Virus record (IMG/VR): IMGVR_UViG_3300047457_000275
Coordinates: 1 to 33,237 of that record
Length of the DNA: 33,237 nt
From: a virus
Strand: one strand, 5' to 3'
The translations under genes and the position numbers were made by a program. The notes beneath the pieces are model-generated. The model made no database searches. It was not told the DNA's origin and saw only the letters and a program-made list of their open reading frames with translations. This document shows, piece by piece, positions 6,050-14,607 of this stretch; the stretch's first letter is position 1, and each line of letters begins with the position of its first letter.

Positions 6050-6613
6050 ATGAAGTTTACCACGGAGATAGAGGGCGACGTACTTGGCGTCGGCACTGAC
6101 GTAACTAAGGAGTTCAGCCTGTCCAGATCTCCTGAGGTGAACGCCGCTCTTATCAGGTGGATGCAGGATGTCATCAAGTTGACCGTTGAGGGCATTGAAC
6201 GCGTTGACGCTAAGGCTACGCTCAACCTGCGTCAATCGGTAGGCTTCGCAGAGTTGCCTGTCGAGCAGAAGGTCGCGCAGGTAGCGATGGAGATGGCCAG
6301 CTACTGGAAGTTCGTCGAGTACGGTGTCAATGGCGTGCGTGTCAACAGGGGTGCGCCGTTCAGCTTTCGGAGTATCAACCCAAGTCCTTCGCACGTGGCA
6401 GCGATCCGCAAGTGGGCAATCGACAAAGCACTCGGCATCCCTGCTGACGAAATCGACGCGGCGGCGTACAACATCGCCAAGTCAATAAAACGCAGAGGCA
6501 TCAAGGGGCGGCCATTCCTCAACCCAGTGCTAAGCGACGCTAAGTTGGATGAGCTCGTCAGCAGCATCGCCGAGGTCGTCGGCAAGGAAATATCAATTTC
6601 AATCAACGTATGA
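6050..6613 (+). CDS. HK97 gp10-like tail completion / head-tail joining protein
   Basis: The 187-residue protein has SYWKFVEYGVNG, then GAPFSFRS and AYNIAKSIKRRGIKGRPFLNPVL. These are the marks of HK97 gp10-like proteins, which join or cap the tail at the head-tail interface. The start ATG 6050 follows a GATATTTAC element. Its stop overlaps the next start as ATGA. Alternative naming as a minor tail protein is possible; a structural role is well supported by motif and neighbours. Confidence 0.72.
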   Translation: MKFTTEIEGDVLGVGTDVTKEFSLSRSPEVNAALIRWMQDVIKLTVEGIERVDAKATLNLRQSVGFAELPVEQKVAQVAMEMASYWKFVEYGVNGVRVNRGAPFSFRSINPSPSHVAAIRKWAIDKALGIPADEIDAAAYNIAKSIKRRGIKGRPFLNPVLSDAKLDELVSSIAEVVGKEISISINV

Positions 6614-7794
6614 GCATAACAGTTATATCCGCGCTTCCTTCGCTGCTTCCTGTCGGCAACAGCGATGTCGTGGTCGTGTCGAGCAACAACACCGCATCCG
6701 CCAACTTCCGCTATGTCTGCGACGTGTCGGGGTCGCTTTCGTCTGCGCGCTTGAAGTGCGACAAGCTGCCGACGACAAGCAACGGCTTCTTCGGGGTGAG
6801 CAAGGTCGTTGAAACACTGATTGCGCCGAAGATACCACAGCTGACGAGCGGCTGGCAGGATGGCGGCTATGCTGTCAACGCCAACCTGACCTTCCGCGAG
6901 GAGTTCGGCACACCGCCTACGGTGGCGACAGGGGGCACTGCGTCGGCGTCGCTTATCGCGTGGCAGGCGGCGTTCAGGCAGCAGGACTACGCGGCCTATT
7001 CGCCGAGCGCGTACATAGCTGCGACAGTTTCGGGTGACACGCCAGCCGTCAAGGTGTTCAGCAACAGGCCGGTGACGGCAACGCTTGGATCGGGTGAGAG
7101 CGACTTCATCGGCGTACTCTCCAACGTGTCAGGGCTTGCCCTGCGCGTCACCTACGACGATGGCACGCCGCGTGCAGCTTTTCTCGTCACTGGAAGCACG
7201 TCGACTATCAGCAACATCATAAACGCTGGGCCTTATGGCCTTTACAACCTAACCTCGTCGCAGTGTTCCGATGGCAGCGCCGGTAGCGTTAACTTCCCGG
7301 CCAATGGCGGCAAGATTGCTGTCTTGGTGACGTTCAACACGGCAGGCGGGAATGCGAGCGAGTTCAGCCGCACAGCTGCATACACCTACGTCATTGACAA
7401 CTGCCAGCGCTACAACGACCTGCGTGTTTTCTTCCGAAATATGTACGGCGGCGTTGATGGCTATACCTTCACACGTATGAACAGGCAGCGGGTGGATGTC
7501 GACCGAAAGACATACGGCTACAACGCCAGTGTCTACGGAGATGACCAGTACGATAAGCAGTGGTCGGTGACGTATCGAGACACCTACACGCTGAACAGCG
7601 ACTGGCTTACCGATGCGGAGTTCAGCTGGCTTCAAGAGATGATTTACGCTCCCGAGTGCTGGATTCAGCTTGGCACGCAGCTGGTGCCTGTCGTCGTGCA
7701 GACCAATACTTACAACATCCGCAAGCGCGTCGTTGACAAGCTCCAGCAGATCAGCGTTGACGTTCAGGTTGGCTACGAAAACACCGCGCTATGA
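6610..7794 (+). CDS. Tail structural protein (distal tail or tube-associated)
   Basis: The 394-residue protein is rich in beta-strand patterns, Ser, Thr and Gly. Its C-terminal third (about 285-394) is a distinct domain with DGYTFTR, KTYGYNASVYG, WSVTYRDTYTL and an ending CWIQLGTQLVPVVVQTNTY. This style is common in tail proteins that bind the tail tip. It lies between the gp10-like gene and a hub-like gene, with ATGA overlaps on both sides. I cannot name the exact role; distal tail protein or baseplate component are the main options. Confidence 0.6.
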   Translation: MSITVISALPSLLPVGNSDVVVVSSNNTASANFRYVCDVSGSLSSARLKCDKLPTTSNGFFGVSKVVETLIAPKIPQLTSGWQDGGYAVNANLTFREEFGTPPTVATGGTASASLIAWQAAFRQQDYAAYSPSAYIAATVSGDTPAVKVFSNRPVTATLGSGESDFIGVLSNVSGLALRVTYDDGTPRAAFLVTGSTSTISNIINAGPYGLYNLTSSQCSDGSAGSVNFPANGGKIAVLVTFNTAGGNASEFSRTAAYTYVIDNCQRYNDLRVFFRNMYGGVDGYTFTRMNRQRVDVDRKTYGYNASVYGDDQYDKQWSVTYRDTYTLNSDWLTDAEFSWLQEMIYAPECWIQLGTQLVPVVVQTNTYNIRKRVVDKLQQISVDVQVGYENTAL

Positions 7795-10052
7795 GTAACG
7801 TGAAATTCGTCTGCTACCCCGATGCCAATGCGCCTTCATCAGGCTTTGACCTTGACGTTTCGGGCGACACGGATATTGCCGTCACTTTCAGCGTTCAGGA
7901 CTTGGCTGATGTCACCAAGCGCAAGGGTGCGTTCAGCAAGACGATTGCGCTGCCCTCAACGAGGGGCAACGACGCGGCCTTCCGCCACGCCTACAACGTG
8001 CAGAGCTTCGTGGGCGGCTTCACGCCAAACAAGCAGGTCAAGTGCGCAGTGTGGAGTGATGGCGTGCAAGTATTCGCAGGCACTATGCAGCTATTGTCCA
8101 TGAGCGTGACCAAGGGGCAGGCGACTTACGAGGTTGCTATCTACGGCGAGGAGGTCGCGCTATTCAGCAACATGGCTGACGTTAAACTCGTTGACACTGT
8201 CGGCGTGACCGGCATGAACCACACCTTTAGCGTTTCGCTGGTTACTGGCAGCTGGGATGACACCTTCAGCGACGGCAGCGGATATGTCTACGGCATCATC
8301 GACGCTGCAGGTCACTTCCACTGCTACGATGTCAGCAACCCATTAGGGCCGCTTGCGCCGCTGTTCAGCTCGGTGACGCCAATCTTTGACAGGTTGATCC
8401 CGATTGAGCTGATGCGGCCAAACATCTGGGTAAAAAAGATGGTTGACTTGATCTTCGCGCAGCACGGATATCGCTATCAGTCGGCTTTCTTTGACAGTCA
8501 GGAGTTTGAGCGTATGGTCATCCCTTACGCTGGCGACGCTTTCGCGTATGCGAGTGGATCGAATAAGTGCTATGTTGGCAGCGAAGAGGTTACATGGGAT
8601 ACGGCGCAAGAAAAGACGATCATCTTTGACCAAACTGGCGATCCATTCTTCAACGGCGACGATGGCAAGTTTAACACCACAAATGGCATTTTTACGGCCA
8701 GCAGCCAATATGCAGGTAAGTATCAATTTAGGTTTGAAGGGTTATTTACTGGTGCATCCGGAACAACAACTTTGGTGATTAGCGCAAGAGATAGCAGCGG
8801 CAATTTATTGAAAGACATTTATGGCGATGATATAACATACACTCAAGCTATCGGTGCTTTTTCACGAGGACTGTCTTTAGATCGCACTTTAATACTTAGC
8901 CCAAGTCAAACGCTAAAAGTTACAGTCAGTTCGGACACGGCAGGGTTGACGTTAAACGCATCGACAGTTCAGATTAGCTTACTGGAAACATTTAGTCGAG
9001 TTGGCCAATCTATCGACATGCGCACGGCGCTACCTGCCGACACCTTGCAGATTGACCTCCTTGCTGATTTGCAGAAGATGTTTAATTTATACTTCTACCA
9101 GTCGCCGCAAGATCCCTCTCTCATCTACATTGAGCCGTGGGGTGACTTTTATTCCGAGCCTGTCGTCGATTGGTCGCAGAAGTCCGACGAAAACGAAGAG
9201 ATGACGATGGTATGCGGCGATCCTGAACTGCGCAAGCGCTTCACCTTTGCGTACCGCGATGGCGGCGAGGCGTTGTCCAAGCAATACCGCAACACATGGC
9301 AGACAGGATACGGATCGCGGCAATATGACACCGACAACTTCTACGGACGTGGCGAGCAGGTCATCGAAACAAAGGCGGCGACGGTCATCCCAGCGCAATA
9401 CCGCACAAACATCGTAATGGGCAGGACGTGGGATGTGGAGGCCGATGGCAGCATACGGACGATGAAGACAGGGTACAGGCTGGCGCAGTACAACTACGTT
9501 AAGATGCAGCCATCGCCAAGTGGCAGCGTTGAAACATGGCTTTGGGTTGATGGCTTCAAGACAGCGGCAAGCAGCTGGGTGAGTGGTGATACGTTGCCAT
9601 ACATCGGCCACGTTGACAACCCATACAACCCAAGTCAGGACTTGGCGTTTGGTATGCCAAGGCAGATTTACTTCGCCTTGCCGGATGGTCAGGCAGGGTT
9701 CACGCCGTACACGAACAACAACCTTTTCAACACGTACTGGAAGAACTACATCGAGGAGATTGCGAGTAAAGAGGCGATGCAGGTTGAGGCGACGTTCCTG
9801 CTGACGGTCACCGACATCGCTACGCTCGACTTCCGCGCTCCTGTCTACTGGCACGGCATCAGGTGGCGGCTGCTTGAGATTAAAGACTACAGGATTGGGC
9901 AGAACGTCATGTGCCGAGTGACGCTTCGCCGCATCTTAAACCTTGCGGAGTTCAGCGCGCAGTCGGTTAATCCTGTCGGCAACTACAACTTAAATGCGGA
10001 GGTGCAAGGTGAGTATTACCCACAAATCGTCAACCCAATAAAAGGCAAGTAA
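7791..10052 (+). CDS. Large tail tip / hub-like structural protein with inserted domain
   Basis: The 753-residue protein begins with KFVCYPDANAPSSGFDLDVSGDTDIAVTFSVQDL-type sequence and has KRKGAFSKTIALPSTRGND and VKCAVWSDGVQVFAGTMQLL. These blocks recur in large tail proteins of Bacteroidota phages, which act as hub or baseplate parts. A middle part (about residues 295-405, bases 8675-9010) is richer in A and T and reads like a beta-sandwich insert (KYQFRFEGLF, then TTTLVISARDSSG). That suggests a swapped carbohydrate- or partner-binding module. Its stop TAA shares the last A with the next ATG (TAATG). Structural role is firm, exact part is not. Confidence 0.62.
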   Translation: MSNVKFVCYPDANAPSSGFDLDVSGDTDIAVTFSVQDLADVTKRKGAFSKTIALPSTRGNDAAFRHAYNVQSFVGGFTPNKQVKCAVWSDGVQVFAGTMQLLSMSVTKGQATYEVAIYGEEVALFSNMADVKLVDTVGVTGMNHTFSVSLVTGSWDDTFSDGSGYVYGIIDAAGHFHCYDVSNPLGPLAPLFSSVTPIFDRLIPIELMRPNIWVKKMVDLIFAQHGYRYQSAFFDSQEFERMVIPYAGDAFAYASGSNKCYVGSEEVTWDTAQEKTIIFDQTGDPFFNGDDGKFNTTNGIFTASSQYAGKYQFRFEGLFTGASGTTTLVISARDSSGNLLKDIYGDDITYTQAIGAFSRGLSLDRTLILSPSQTLKVTVSSDTAGLTLNASTVQISLLETFSRVGQSIDMRTALPADTLQIDLLADLQKMFNLYFYQSPQDPSLIYIEPWGDFYSEPVVDWSQKSDENEEMTMVCGDPELRKRFTFAYRDGGEALSKQYRNTWQTGYGSRQYDTDNFYGRGEQVIETKAATVIPAQYRTNIVMGRTWDVEADGSIRTMKTGYRLAQYNYVKMQPSPSGSVETWLWVDGFKTAASSWVSGDTLPYIGHVDNPYNPSQDLAFGMPRQIYFALPDGQAGFTPYTNNNLFNTYWKNYIEEIASKEAMQVEATFLLTVTDIATLDFRAPVYWHGIRWRLLEIKDYRIGQNVMCRVTLRRILNLAEFSAQSVNPVGNYNLNAEVQGEYYPQIVNPIKGK

Positions 10053-11680
10053 TGGCAGATGTAGACAAAGAGATCACCGTCAAGGTCAAAGCCGAGGACG
10101 ACACCCAGAAGGCGACGCAGTCGGCGAAGGCGCGCCTCCGTGACCTGCAGAAGCAGATGCTTGACCTTGAGGCGGCAGGGCAGAAGAACACGGATCAGTT
10201 CCGCAAGATGGCAGCGGAGGCGGGATCGCTGCGTGATGCGATTGGCGACACGAGCGCGCAGGTTAAGGTGTTGGCATCTGACACGCGGACACTGGATACG
10301 TTTACGTCGGCGATACAAGGCATCGCAGGCGGCTTTGCCGTTGCGCAGGGTGCGGCGGCGTTGTTCGGCGAGGAGAACGAGGATGTGCAGAAGGCGATGA
10401 TGAAGGTGCAGGCGGCGCTGGCGTTAGTCAATGGCGCTACGGCTGTCGCCAATGCGCTTAACAAAGATTCGGCGCTTATGGTCAACCTAAACGCAGCGGC
10501 ACAGCGTGCCTATGCGCTGGCAGTGGGGACAAGCACAGGGGCGATGAAGGCGTTTAGGATTGCATTGGTAACCACTGGCATTGGTGCGGTTGTAGTTGCG
10601 TTAGGATTTGCGATTGAAGCTTTGATGCGATTTACGAGCAAGACCGATGACCAAAATGAGGCGCAAAAGGACTTGAATAAGTCATTATTTGAATCGGTCA
10701 ACATGCTTGACCTTTACGAGCGCAAGTTGAAGGCAGAGGGCGCGACTGAAGAGCAGATCGCCAAGATTAGAATGGCGCGCTTTGAGCGTGACCTGCAAAC
10801 GTCATTGTCATTCCTTGCCGTGTTGAGGGTGCAGATGAAGGAGAACTCAACGCAAGCGCAGCGCGACCTTGAATTACAATACATGCAAGAGATTGAGTTG
10901 CTAAAAGTCAAGATTGCCGAGGAGAATAAAATCATCCAAGATGCAAGAGCGGCAAGGGCATTGCAGGCGAAAGCAGACTTTGAAAAGCGGAAGAAGGAGA
11001 ATGAGATGGAGTACAGGGCAGAGCAGATCACTCTGCAAGAGCATTTAGATAAAATGTTAGCGACTGTTCGCAGCAATGAAGATGCCAAATTGCAAAAGCG
11101 AGGCACAAGCATAAAGTACCAACTGGACTTGCAACGGCGCATGCAGCAGGAGGAAGAAAGGCTGGAGCAGATGAAGATTGATACTGCCGCTAAAACGTTT
11201 CAGATGCTCGGCAACCTATCGTCGCTATTTGCAGGGCAGAGCGAAAGGGCACAGCGTCGCGCTTTTGAGATCAACAAGAAGATGTCTATCGCGCAGACGT
11301 TGATTGAAACATATAGCGCGGCACAAGGGGCGTATAGGTCGCAGCTATCTATACCTGATCCATCAGCACCTATAAGAGCGGCCATTGCGGCGGCGGCGGC
11401 TACGGCGGCAGGATTGCTTCGAGTGCAGCAAATCAGCAAGCAAACGTTTCAGTCGCCATCGGCAGGGACAGGCAATGGCGGCGGCGGATCATCAGCGCCA
11501 CCAACGACAGGAGGCTTCGCACCAGGGGCGATGAACCCAAACAGCCAGCTGCTCAACCCGAATGAAGGGGCAGGGCAAGGGCAAGGGCAGGGTATGCGCG
11601 CCTATGTGGTTGAGAGTGACGTGCGTACAGTAGCAGGCCGCTTGCGGAGGATCAGCGAATTTGCACAGTTGGCCAACTGA
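10052..11680 (+). CDS. Tail tape measure protein
   Basis: The 542-residue protein has a helical N-terminus (KVKAEDDTQKATQSAKARLRDLQKQMLDLEAA). A hydrophobic segment GAVVVALGFAIEALMRF lies near residues 175-195. Long coiled-coil stretches rich in K, E, Q and R follow (about 215-380), then an Ala-rich part (PIRAAIAAAAATAAG) and a Gly/Pro-rich end. This is the classic tape measure plan, which sets tail length and helps DNA entry. It is short for the family and so predicts a short flexible tail. It lies after the tail tip genes, the reverse of the lambda-like order. Confidence 0.82.
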   Translation: MADVDKEITVKVKAEDDTQKATQSAKARLRDLQKQMLDLEAAGQKNTDQFRKMAAEAGSLRDAIGDTSAQVKVLASDTRTLDTFTSAIQGIAGGFAVAQGAAALFGEENEDVQKAMMKVQAALALVNGATAVANALNKDSALMVNLNAAAQRAYALAVGTSTGAMKAFRIALVTTGIGAVVVALGFAIEALMRFTSKTDDQNEAQKDLNKSLFESVNMLDLYERKLKAEGATEEQIAKIRMARFERDLQTSLSFLAVLRVQMKENSTQAQRDLELQYMQEIELLKVKIAEENKIIQDARAARALQAKADFEKRKKENEMEYRAEQITLQEHLDKMLATVRSNEDAKLQKRGTSIKYQLDLQRRMQQEEERLEQMKIDTAAKTFQMLGNLSSLFAGQSERAQRRAFEINKKMSIAQTLIETYSAAQGAYRSQLSIPDPSAPIRAAIAAAAATAAGLLRVQQISKQTFQSPSAGTGNGGGGSSAPPTTGGFAPGAMNPNSQLLNPNEGAGQGQGQGMRAYVVESDVRTVAGRLRRISEFAQLAN

Positions 11681-11681
11681 T

Positions 11682-11690
11682 GATATTTGA
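11682..11690 (+). promoter_or_regulatory. GATATTTGA late-type -7 element
   Basis: GATATTTGA begins exactly 13 bases before ATG 11695. This supports ATG 11695 as the true start of the protease gene and not the in-frame ATG at 11680, which overlaps the tape measure stop. Confidence 0.55.
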
Positions 11691-11694
11691 CAAT

Positions 11695-12282
11695 ATGGAA
11701 CTACCAGTCTACCTGATGACCATTGACGAAGTTGACGAAGGTGTCAGCTACGTCGCGCTCGTTGAATCCCCCGCCATTGAGCGGCCATTTCAGGCTTTCA
11801 GTAAAGAAAAGATGCGGTTCACCGAAACAGGCGAGAAACGCGTGCTCACAGGTCCGTTGATGCTGGCAGATACGCCGATCATCCGCCGCGACAAAACGAG
11901 GGGCGAGTACTACGTCATCTTCCAGAAGGAAACCATCCGCAAGATGGTGCAGAAATATTTCAAGCAAGGCAACCAGCACAACGTGAATGCAGAGCATAGC
12001 ACCGCCATTGATGGCGTCTATATGTTTGAGAGCTACTTGATTGACAGGGATCGCGGCATCAACCCACCCAATGGCTACGAAGATGCGAAGGATGGCAGCT
12101 GGTTTGGATCGTTTAAGGTTGAGAACGACAAAGTCTGGGAAGAGCGCGACCAGTTCACCGGCTTTTCAATCGAAGGCTACTTCGGGATGCAGCCAACGGA
12201 TAGCGAGATAGAGGTGGCGATGGCGGAGTTTGCCGAAGCCTTTGAAAGTTTTTTGCATACTATCAAACCCAACGATATTTAA
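11695..12282 (+). CDS. Prohead protease, XkdF-like (Peptidase_S78_2)
   Basis: The 195-residue protein shows the hallmarks of XkdF-type head maturation proteases: DEVDEGVSYVALVESPAIE, then VLTGPLMLADTPIIRRD, GEYYVIFQKETI, NAEHST and GFSIEGYF. H101 (in AEHS) and S158 (in GFSIEG) are candidates for the catalytic pair. The enzyme cleaves scaffold and capsid during head maturation, and the next genes are scaffold and capsid. ATG 11695 is chosen because a GATATTT element precedes it at the standard distance and homologues begin with this segment; ATG 11680 would add five residues. Its stop codon lies inside the next promoter motif. Confidence 0.8.
   Translation: MELPVYLMTIDEVDEGVSYVALVESPAIERPFQAFSKEKMRFTETGEKRVLTGPLMLADTPIIRRDKTRGEYYVIFQKETIRKMVQKYFKQGNQHNVNAEHSTAIDGVYMFESYLIDRDRGINPPNGYEDAKDGSWFGSFKVENDKVWEERDQFTGFSIEGYFGMQPTDSEIEVAMAEFAEAFESFLHTIKPNDI
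12274..12282 (+). promoter_or_regulatory. GATATTTAA late-type -7 element overlapping the protease stop
   Basis: GATATTTAA starts 13 bases before ATG 12287. Its last three bases are the TAA stop of the protease gene, so one short stretch serves as both gene end and promoter. Confidence 0.55.
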
Positions 12283-12286
12283 CACT

Positions 12287-12910
12287 ATGAACCTATCAGA
12301 TAGAATTTCAGAGTTAACCCGCGTGTTGCGCAGCTTCAGTGCTGCACCAGCGCCAGCCGCAGCGCCGTTGGCGTTCAGCGACTATAAACTTGAAGATGGC
12401 ACGATGATCCGCGTTGATGGCGAGTTAGCCGTTGGCACGTTGGTCTACGTCGTGACCGAAGAGGGGTTGCTACCTGCACCTGATGGCGCGCATAGCATCC
12501 CCGAAGTTGGCGTGGTGACCACCGAGGGCGGCAAGATCGTTGAGATCGGCGACGCTGCACCGGCACCAGCTGCACCCGAAGCTGTTGAGGCGCAAGAGGT
12601 AGAGATTGAAGTAGCACCCGAAGGCGAAGGCGCACCCGCCGATCCGCATGAAGAGCGTATGCAAGCTATGGAGGCGGCTATCGCTGCCTTGGCCGCAAAG
12701 GTTGAAGAGATAATGGCGAAGATGGGCGGAGAGGTAGAAGCTAACGCCGCTCGTTTCAGCACTATTGACACGGCACTGTCAGCGTTGGCGCAGATGCCTA
12801 CGGCTGCGCCGAAGAAGAGAGCAAGTGACGCTGTTGTGGAGTCGGTGAAGATGAGCCGCGCCAGCAGAATTGCAGAATTGAATGAAACCCTAAAAACCCT
12901 AAAAAAATAA
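12287..12910 (+). CDS. Head scaffolding protein
   Basis: The 207-residue protein is rich in Ala, Pro and Glu. It has low-complexity linkers (APAPAAAP, then PAPAAPEAVEAQEVEIEV), a helical coiled-coil stretch (MQAMEAAIAALAAKVEEIMAKM, about residues 124-146) and a basic C-terminus (SRASRIAELNETLKTLKK). This composition and its position between the protease and the major capsid protein fit a capsid scaffold that is removed by the protease. Start ATG 12287 is preferred over the upstream frame start at 12230 because of the GATATTTAA element and because the extension lies within the protease gene. Confidence 0.75.
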   Translation: MNLSDRISELTRVLRSFSAAPAPAAAPLAFSDYKLEDGTMIRVDGELAVGTLVYVVTEEGLLPAPDGAHSIPEVGVVTTEGGKIVEIGDAAPAPAAPEAVEAQEVEIEVAPEGEGAPADPHEERMQAMEAAIAALAAKVEEIMAKMGGEVEANAARFSTIDTALSALAQMPTAAPKKRASDAVVESVKMSRASRIAELNETLKTLKK

Positions 12911-12913
12911 ACT

Positions 12914-13900
12914 ATGTCATTTTCAATCGGAGGATTAACAGACTACGTCGAGCAGAATAAGCTCCCGTTGTTGACCACTGCCGTTTTCGACGCGAAAACG
13001 CAGTCGCTCATGCAGAAGCGCGTGGGCGTGAAAAATCAAGAGGCGTTGAACCTTATGGACACCGACGCTGTGTTTCAATCAGCTACCGCGTGTGCGTGGG
13101 CAGCCAGCGGCACTACGTCATTCAGCCAGCGCGTTATCAGCGTTGCTCGTGTTAAGGTGCAAGAGGAGTTGTGCCCTCGCGAGTTGGAAACCAAGTGGCT
13201 TGCCACACAGCTCTCGCAAGGAAGCAATTACGAAGGTGTGCCATTTGAGCAGGCGTTTGCGACGCAGAAGGCCAAGAAGATTGCCGCCAACATCGAAACT
13301 GCTATTTGGCAGTCAACATCGGCGACAGGCGCATCAGGATGGACAGGCTCGTCTGCATCAATAAGCGGTGACGCGACTTTGAACAAGACCGTAGGCCTTT
13401 TGCACCTGATGGAGAAGACTACGGCATCAGCCTCTATTGTGTCATCCTTGGCCGGTGCTGCATTTAGCGACGCGACTATCGTTTCAGCGTTTGAGAACGT
13501 TTACCAAAACATCCCCGTCGCAATCGTGAGCAAGCCTGACCTTGTTGCCTTTTGCGGCTGGGACGTGTATCGCTTGTTAGCTAACAAGTTGGTCAGCGTT
13601 AACCTATTCCAAGGCGACCTCGGACAGCTTGGCGGTGGTGAGATGTTCTTCCCCGGCACGAACCTGAAAGTCGTTGCGGTGAACGGTATGAACAACACGC
13701 GCAGGATCGTTGCTACTTCGCTTGAAAACCTGTACTACGGCACAGACTTGTTGAGCGACGAAGATCAATTCCGCATTTGGGCATCGTATGACAACGACCA
13801 AGTGCGCTTCCAAGCTGCGTTTAAGTACGGCGTACAGTTCGCCTTCCCAGAGCAGATGGTGTTGTACAAGGCGTCGAACGCGACTACACCTGCAGGTTGA
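12914..13900 (+). CDS. Major capsid protein
   Basis: The 328-residue protein reads like HK97-fold major capsid proteins of Bacteroidota phages. It shows GGLTDYVEQNKLPLLTTAVF, then ARVKVQEELCPRELETKW, a glycine-rich Ser/Thr-rich loop, IPVAIVSKPDLVAFCGWDVYRLL and a C-terminal FRIWASYDNDQVRFQAAFKYGVQFAFPEQMV region. It starts three bases after the scaffold stop, and a strong terminator follows its stop, which fits the most abundant structural transcript. I cannot see a separate delta domain; the scaffold gene takes that role. Confidence 0.85.
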   Translation: MSFSIGGLTDYVEQNKLPLLTTAVFDAKTQSLMQKRVGVKNQEALNLMDTDAVFQSATACAWAASGTTSFSQRVISVARVKVQEELCPRELETKWLATQLSQGSNYEGVPFEQAFATQKAKKIAANIETAIWQSTSATGASGWTGSSASISGDATLNKTVGLLHLMEKTTASASIVSSLAGAAFSDATIVSAFENVYQNIPVAIVSKPDLVAFCGWDVYRLLANKLVSVNLFQGDLGQLGGGEMFFPGTNLKVVAVNGMNNTRRIVATSLENLYYGTDLLSDEDQFRIWASYDNDQVRFQAAFKYGVQFAFPEQMVLYKASNATTPAG

Positions 13901-13906
13901 TGACGT

Positions 13907-13941
13907 GGGGAGGGGCAACCCTCCCCGCTTCTTTTCTTTTG
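13907..13941 (+). terminator. Rho-independent terminator after the capsid gene
   Basis: GGGGAGGG (13907-13914) pairs perfectly with CCCTCCCC (13919-13926) around a GCAA tetraloop. It is followed by a T-rich stretch (gcttcttttctttt). The broken T-run suggests partial termination, so some readthrough into the next gene is expected. Confidence 0.75.
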
Positions 13942-13963
13942 TCAATAACTAAACGAAATAGAT

Positions 13964-14524
13964 ATGCCTTGCGCCTTAACAACTGGATATAAATTAGGAT
14001 GCCGCGACAACGTGGGCGGCATCACGGAGATTAGGCTTGCGCCATTCACGGCGGTTACAAGCATAGTCACTAACGCGTCATCGCAGGTGACAGCGATAAC
14101 TGGAAGCGTTGGCAGCGGCACAACAGGTGCAGGTGTCAGCGGCTTCTACAAATACGAACTGCCGAAAGGTGTCGGCCAGTTCACGGAAACGATAAACGCA
14201 TCAACGGAGAACGGCACGGTCTTTTACCAGCAGGAGGCTACGCTTGTCATCAACAAGCTGCAGCAGGCTGTACGCAACGAGTTGAGGCTGGTCACTACTG
14301 CGCGCATGATGGCTATCGTAAAAGATAGAAATGGCAAGTATTGGCTACTTGGCAAGAACAACGGCATCGAAGTAAGTGCTGGAACGTCGCAGACAGGTAC
14401 GGCGATGGGTGATAGAAGCGGCTATGAGTTGACGCTAACTGGCATGGAAGAAGAGCCATGCGTTGAGGTTACGGCTGCCGCGGCAAACGCTGTCACCTCA
14501 TCGACACAAACGCTCGAAGGATAG
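13964..14524 (+). CDS. Tail tube-like structural protein
   Basis: The 186-residue protein begins MPCALTTGYKLGCRDNVGGITEIRL and has FYKYELPKGVGQFTETINAS, then NGTVFYQQEATLVINKL, MMAIVKDRNGKYWLLG and GYELTLTGMEEEP. These blocks are very common in Bacteroidota phages next to the major capsid gene, where they are abundant structural proteins. The beta-rich pattern fits a tail tube subunit. The gene stands alone between two terminators, which fits independent high expression. A capsid decoration role is the main alternative. Confidence 0.6.
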   Translation: MPCALTTGYKLGCRDNVGGITEIRLAPFTAVTSIVTNASSQVTAITGSVGSGTTGAGVSGFYKYELPKGVGQFTETINASTENGTVFYQQEATLVINKLQQAVRNELRLVTTARMMAIVKDRNGKYWLLGKNNGIEVSAGTSQTGTAMGDRSGYELTLTGMEEEPCVEVTAAAANAVTSSTQTLEG

Positions 14525-14555
14525 CGTATATTAGCATCAGTTTTGGTTGGTTGGA

Positions 14556-14591
14556 GAACCCTGCGAATGGTGGCGCAGGGTTCTTTTTTTT
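14556..14591 (+). terminator. Strong rho-independent terminator
   Basis: GAACCCTGCG (14556-14565) and CGCAGGGTTC (14574-14583) form a perfect 10-bp stem with an 8-base loop, followed by eight T. It closes the tail tube-like gene transcript. Just 5' of the stem is TTTTGGTTGGTTGG (14541-14554), complementary to leaders of early genes. Confidence 0.92.
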
Positions 14592-14595
14592 GGGC

Positions 14596-14604
14596 TAACT
14601 TTGT
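14596..14604 (+). promoter_or_regulatory. TAACTTTGT -7 element for the glycosyltransferase gene
   Basis: TAACTTTGT fits TAnnTTTG(C/T). It lies between a strong terminator and ATG 14608, whose A is 12 bases after the first T. A fresh promoter is needed here since the terminator is so strong. No clear TTG was found upstream. Confidence 0.55.
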
Positions 14605-14607
14605 TCT

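Noticed and set aside
9087-9854. 255-codon frame on the - strand
   Set aside because: It is the mirror of the tail protein gene, has a shadow composition rich in R, V and L, and no - strand promoter or neighbour genes are present.
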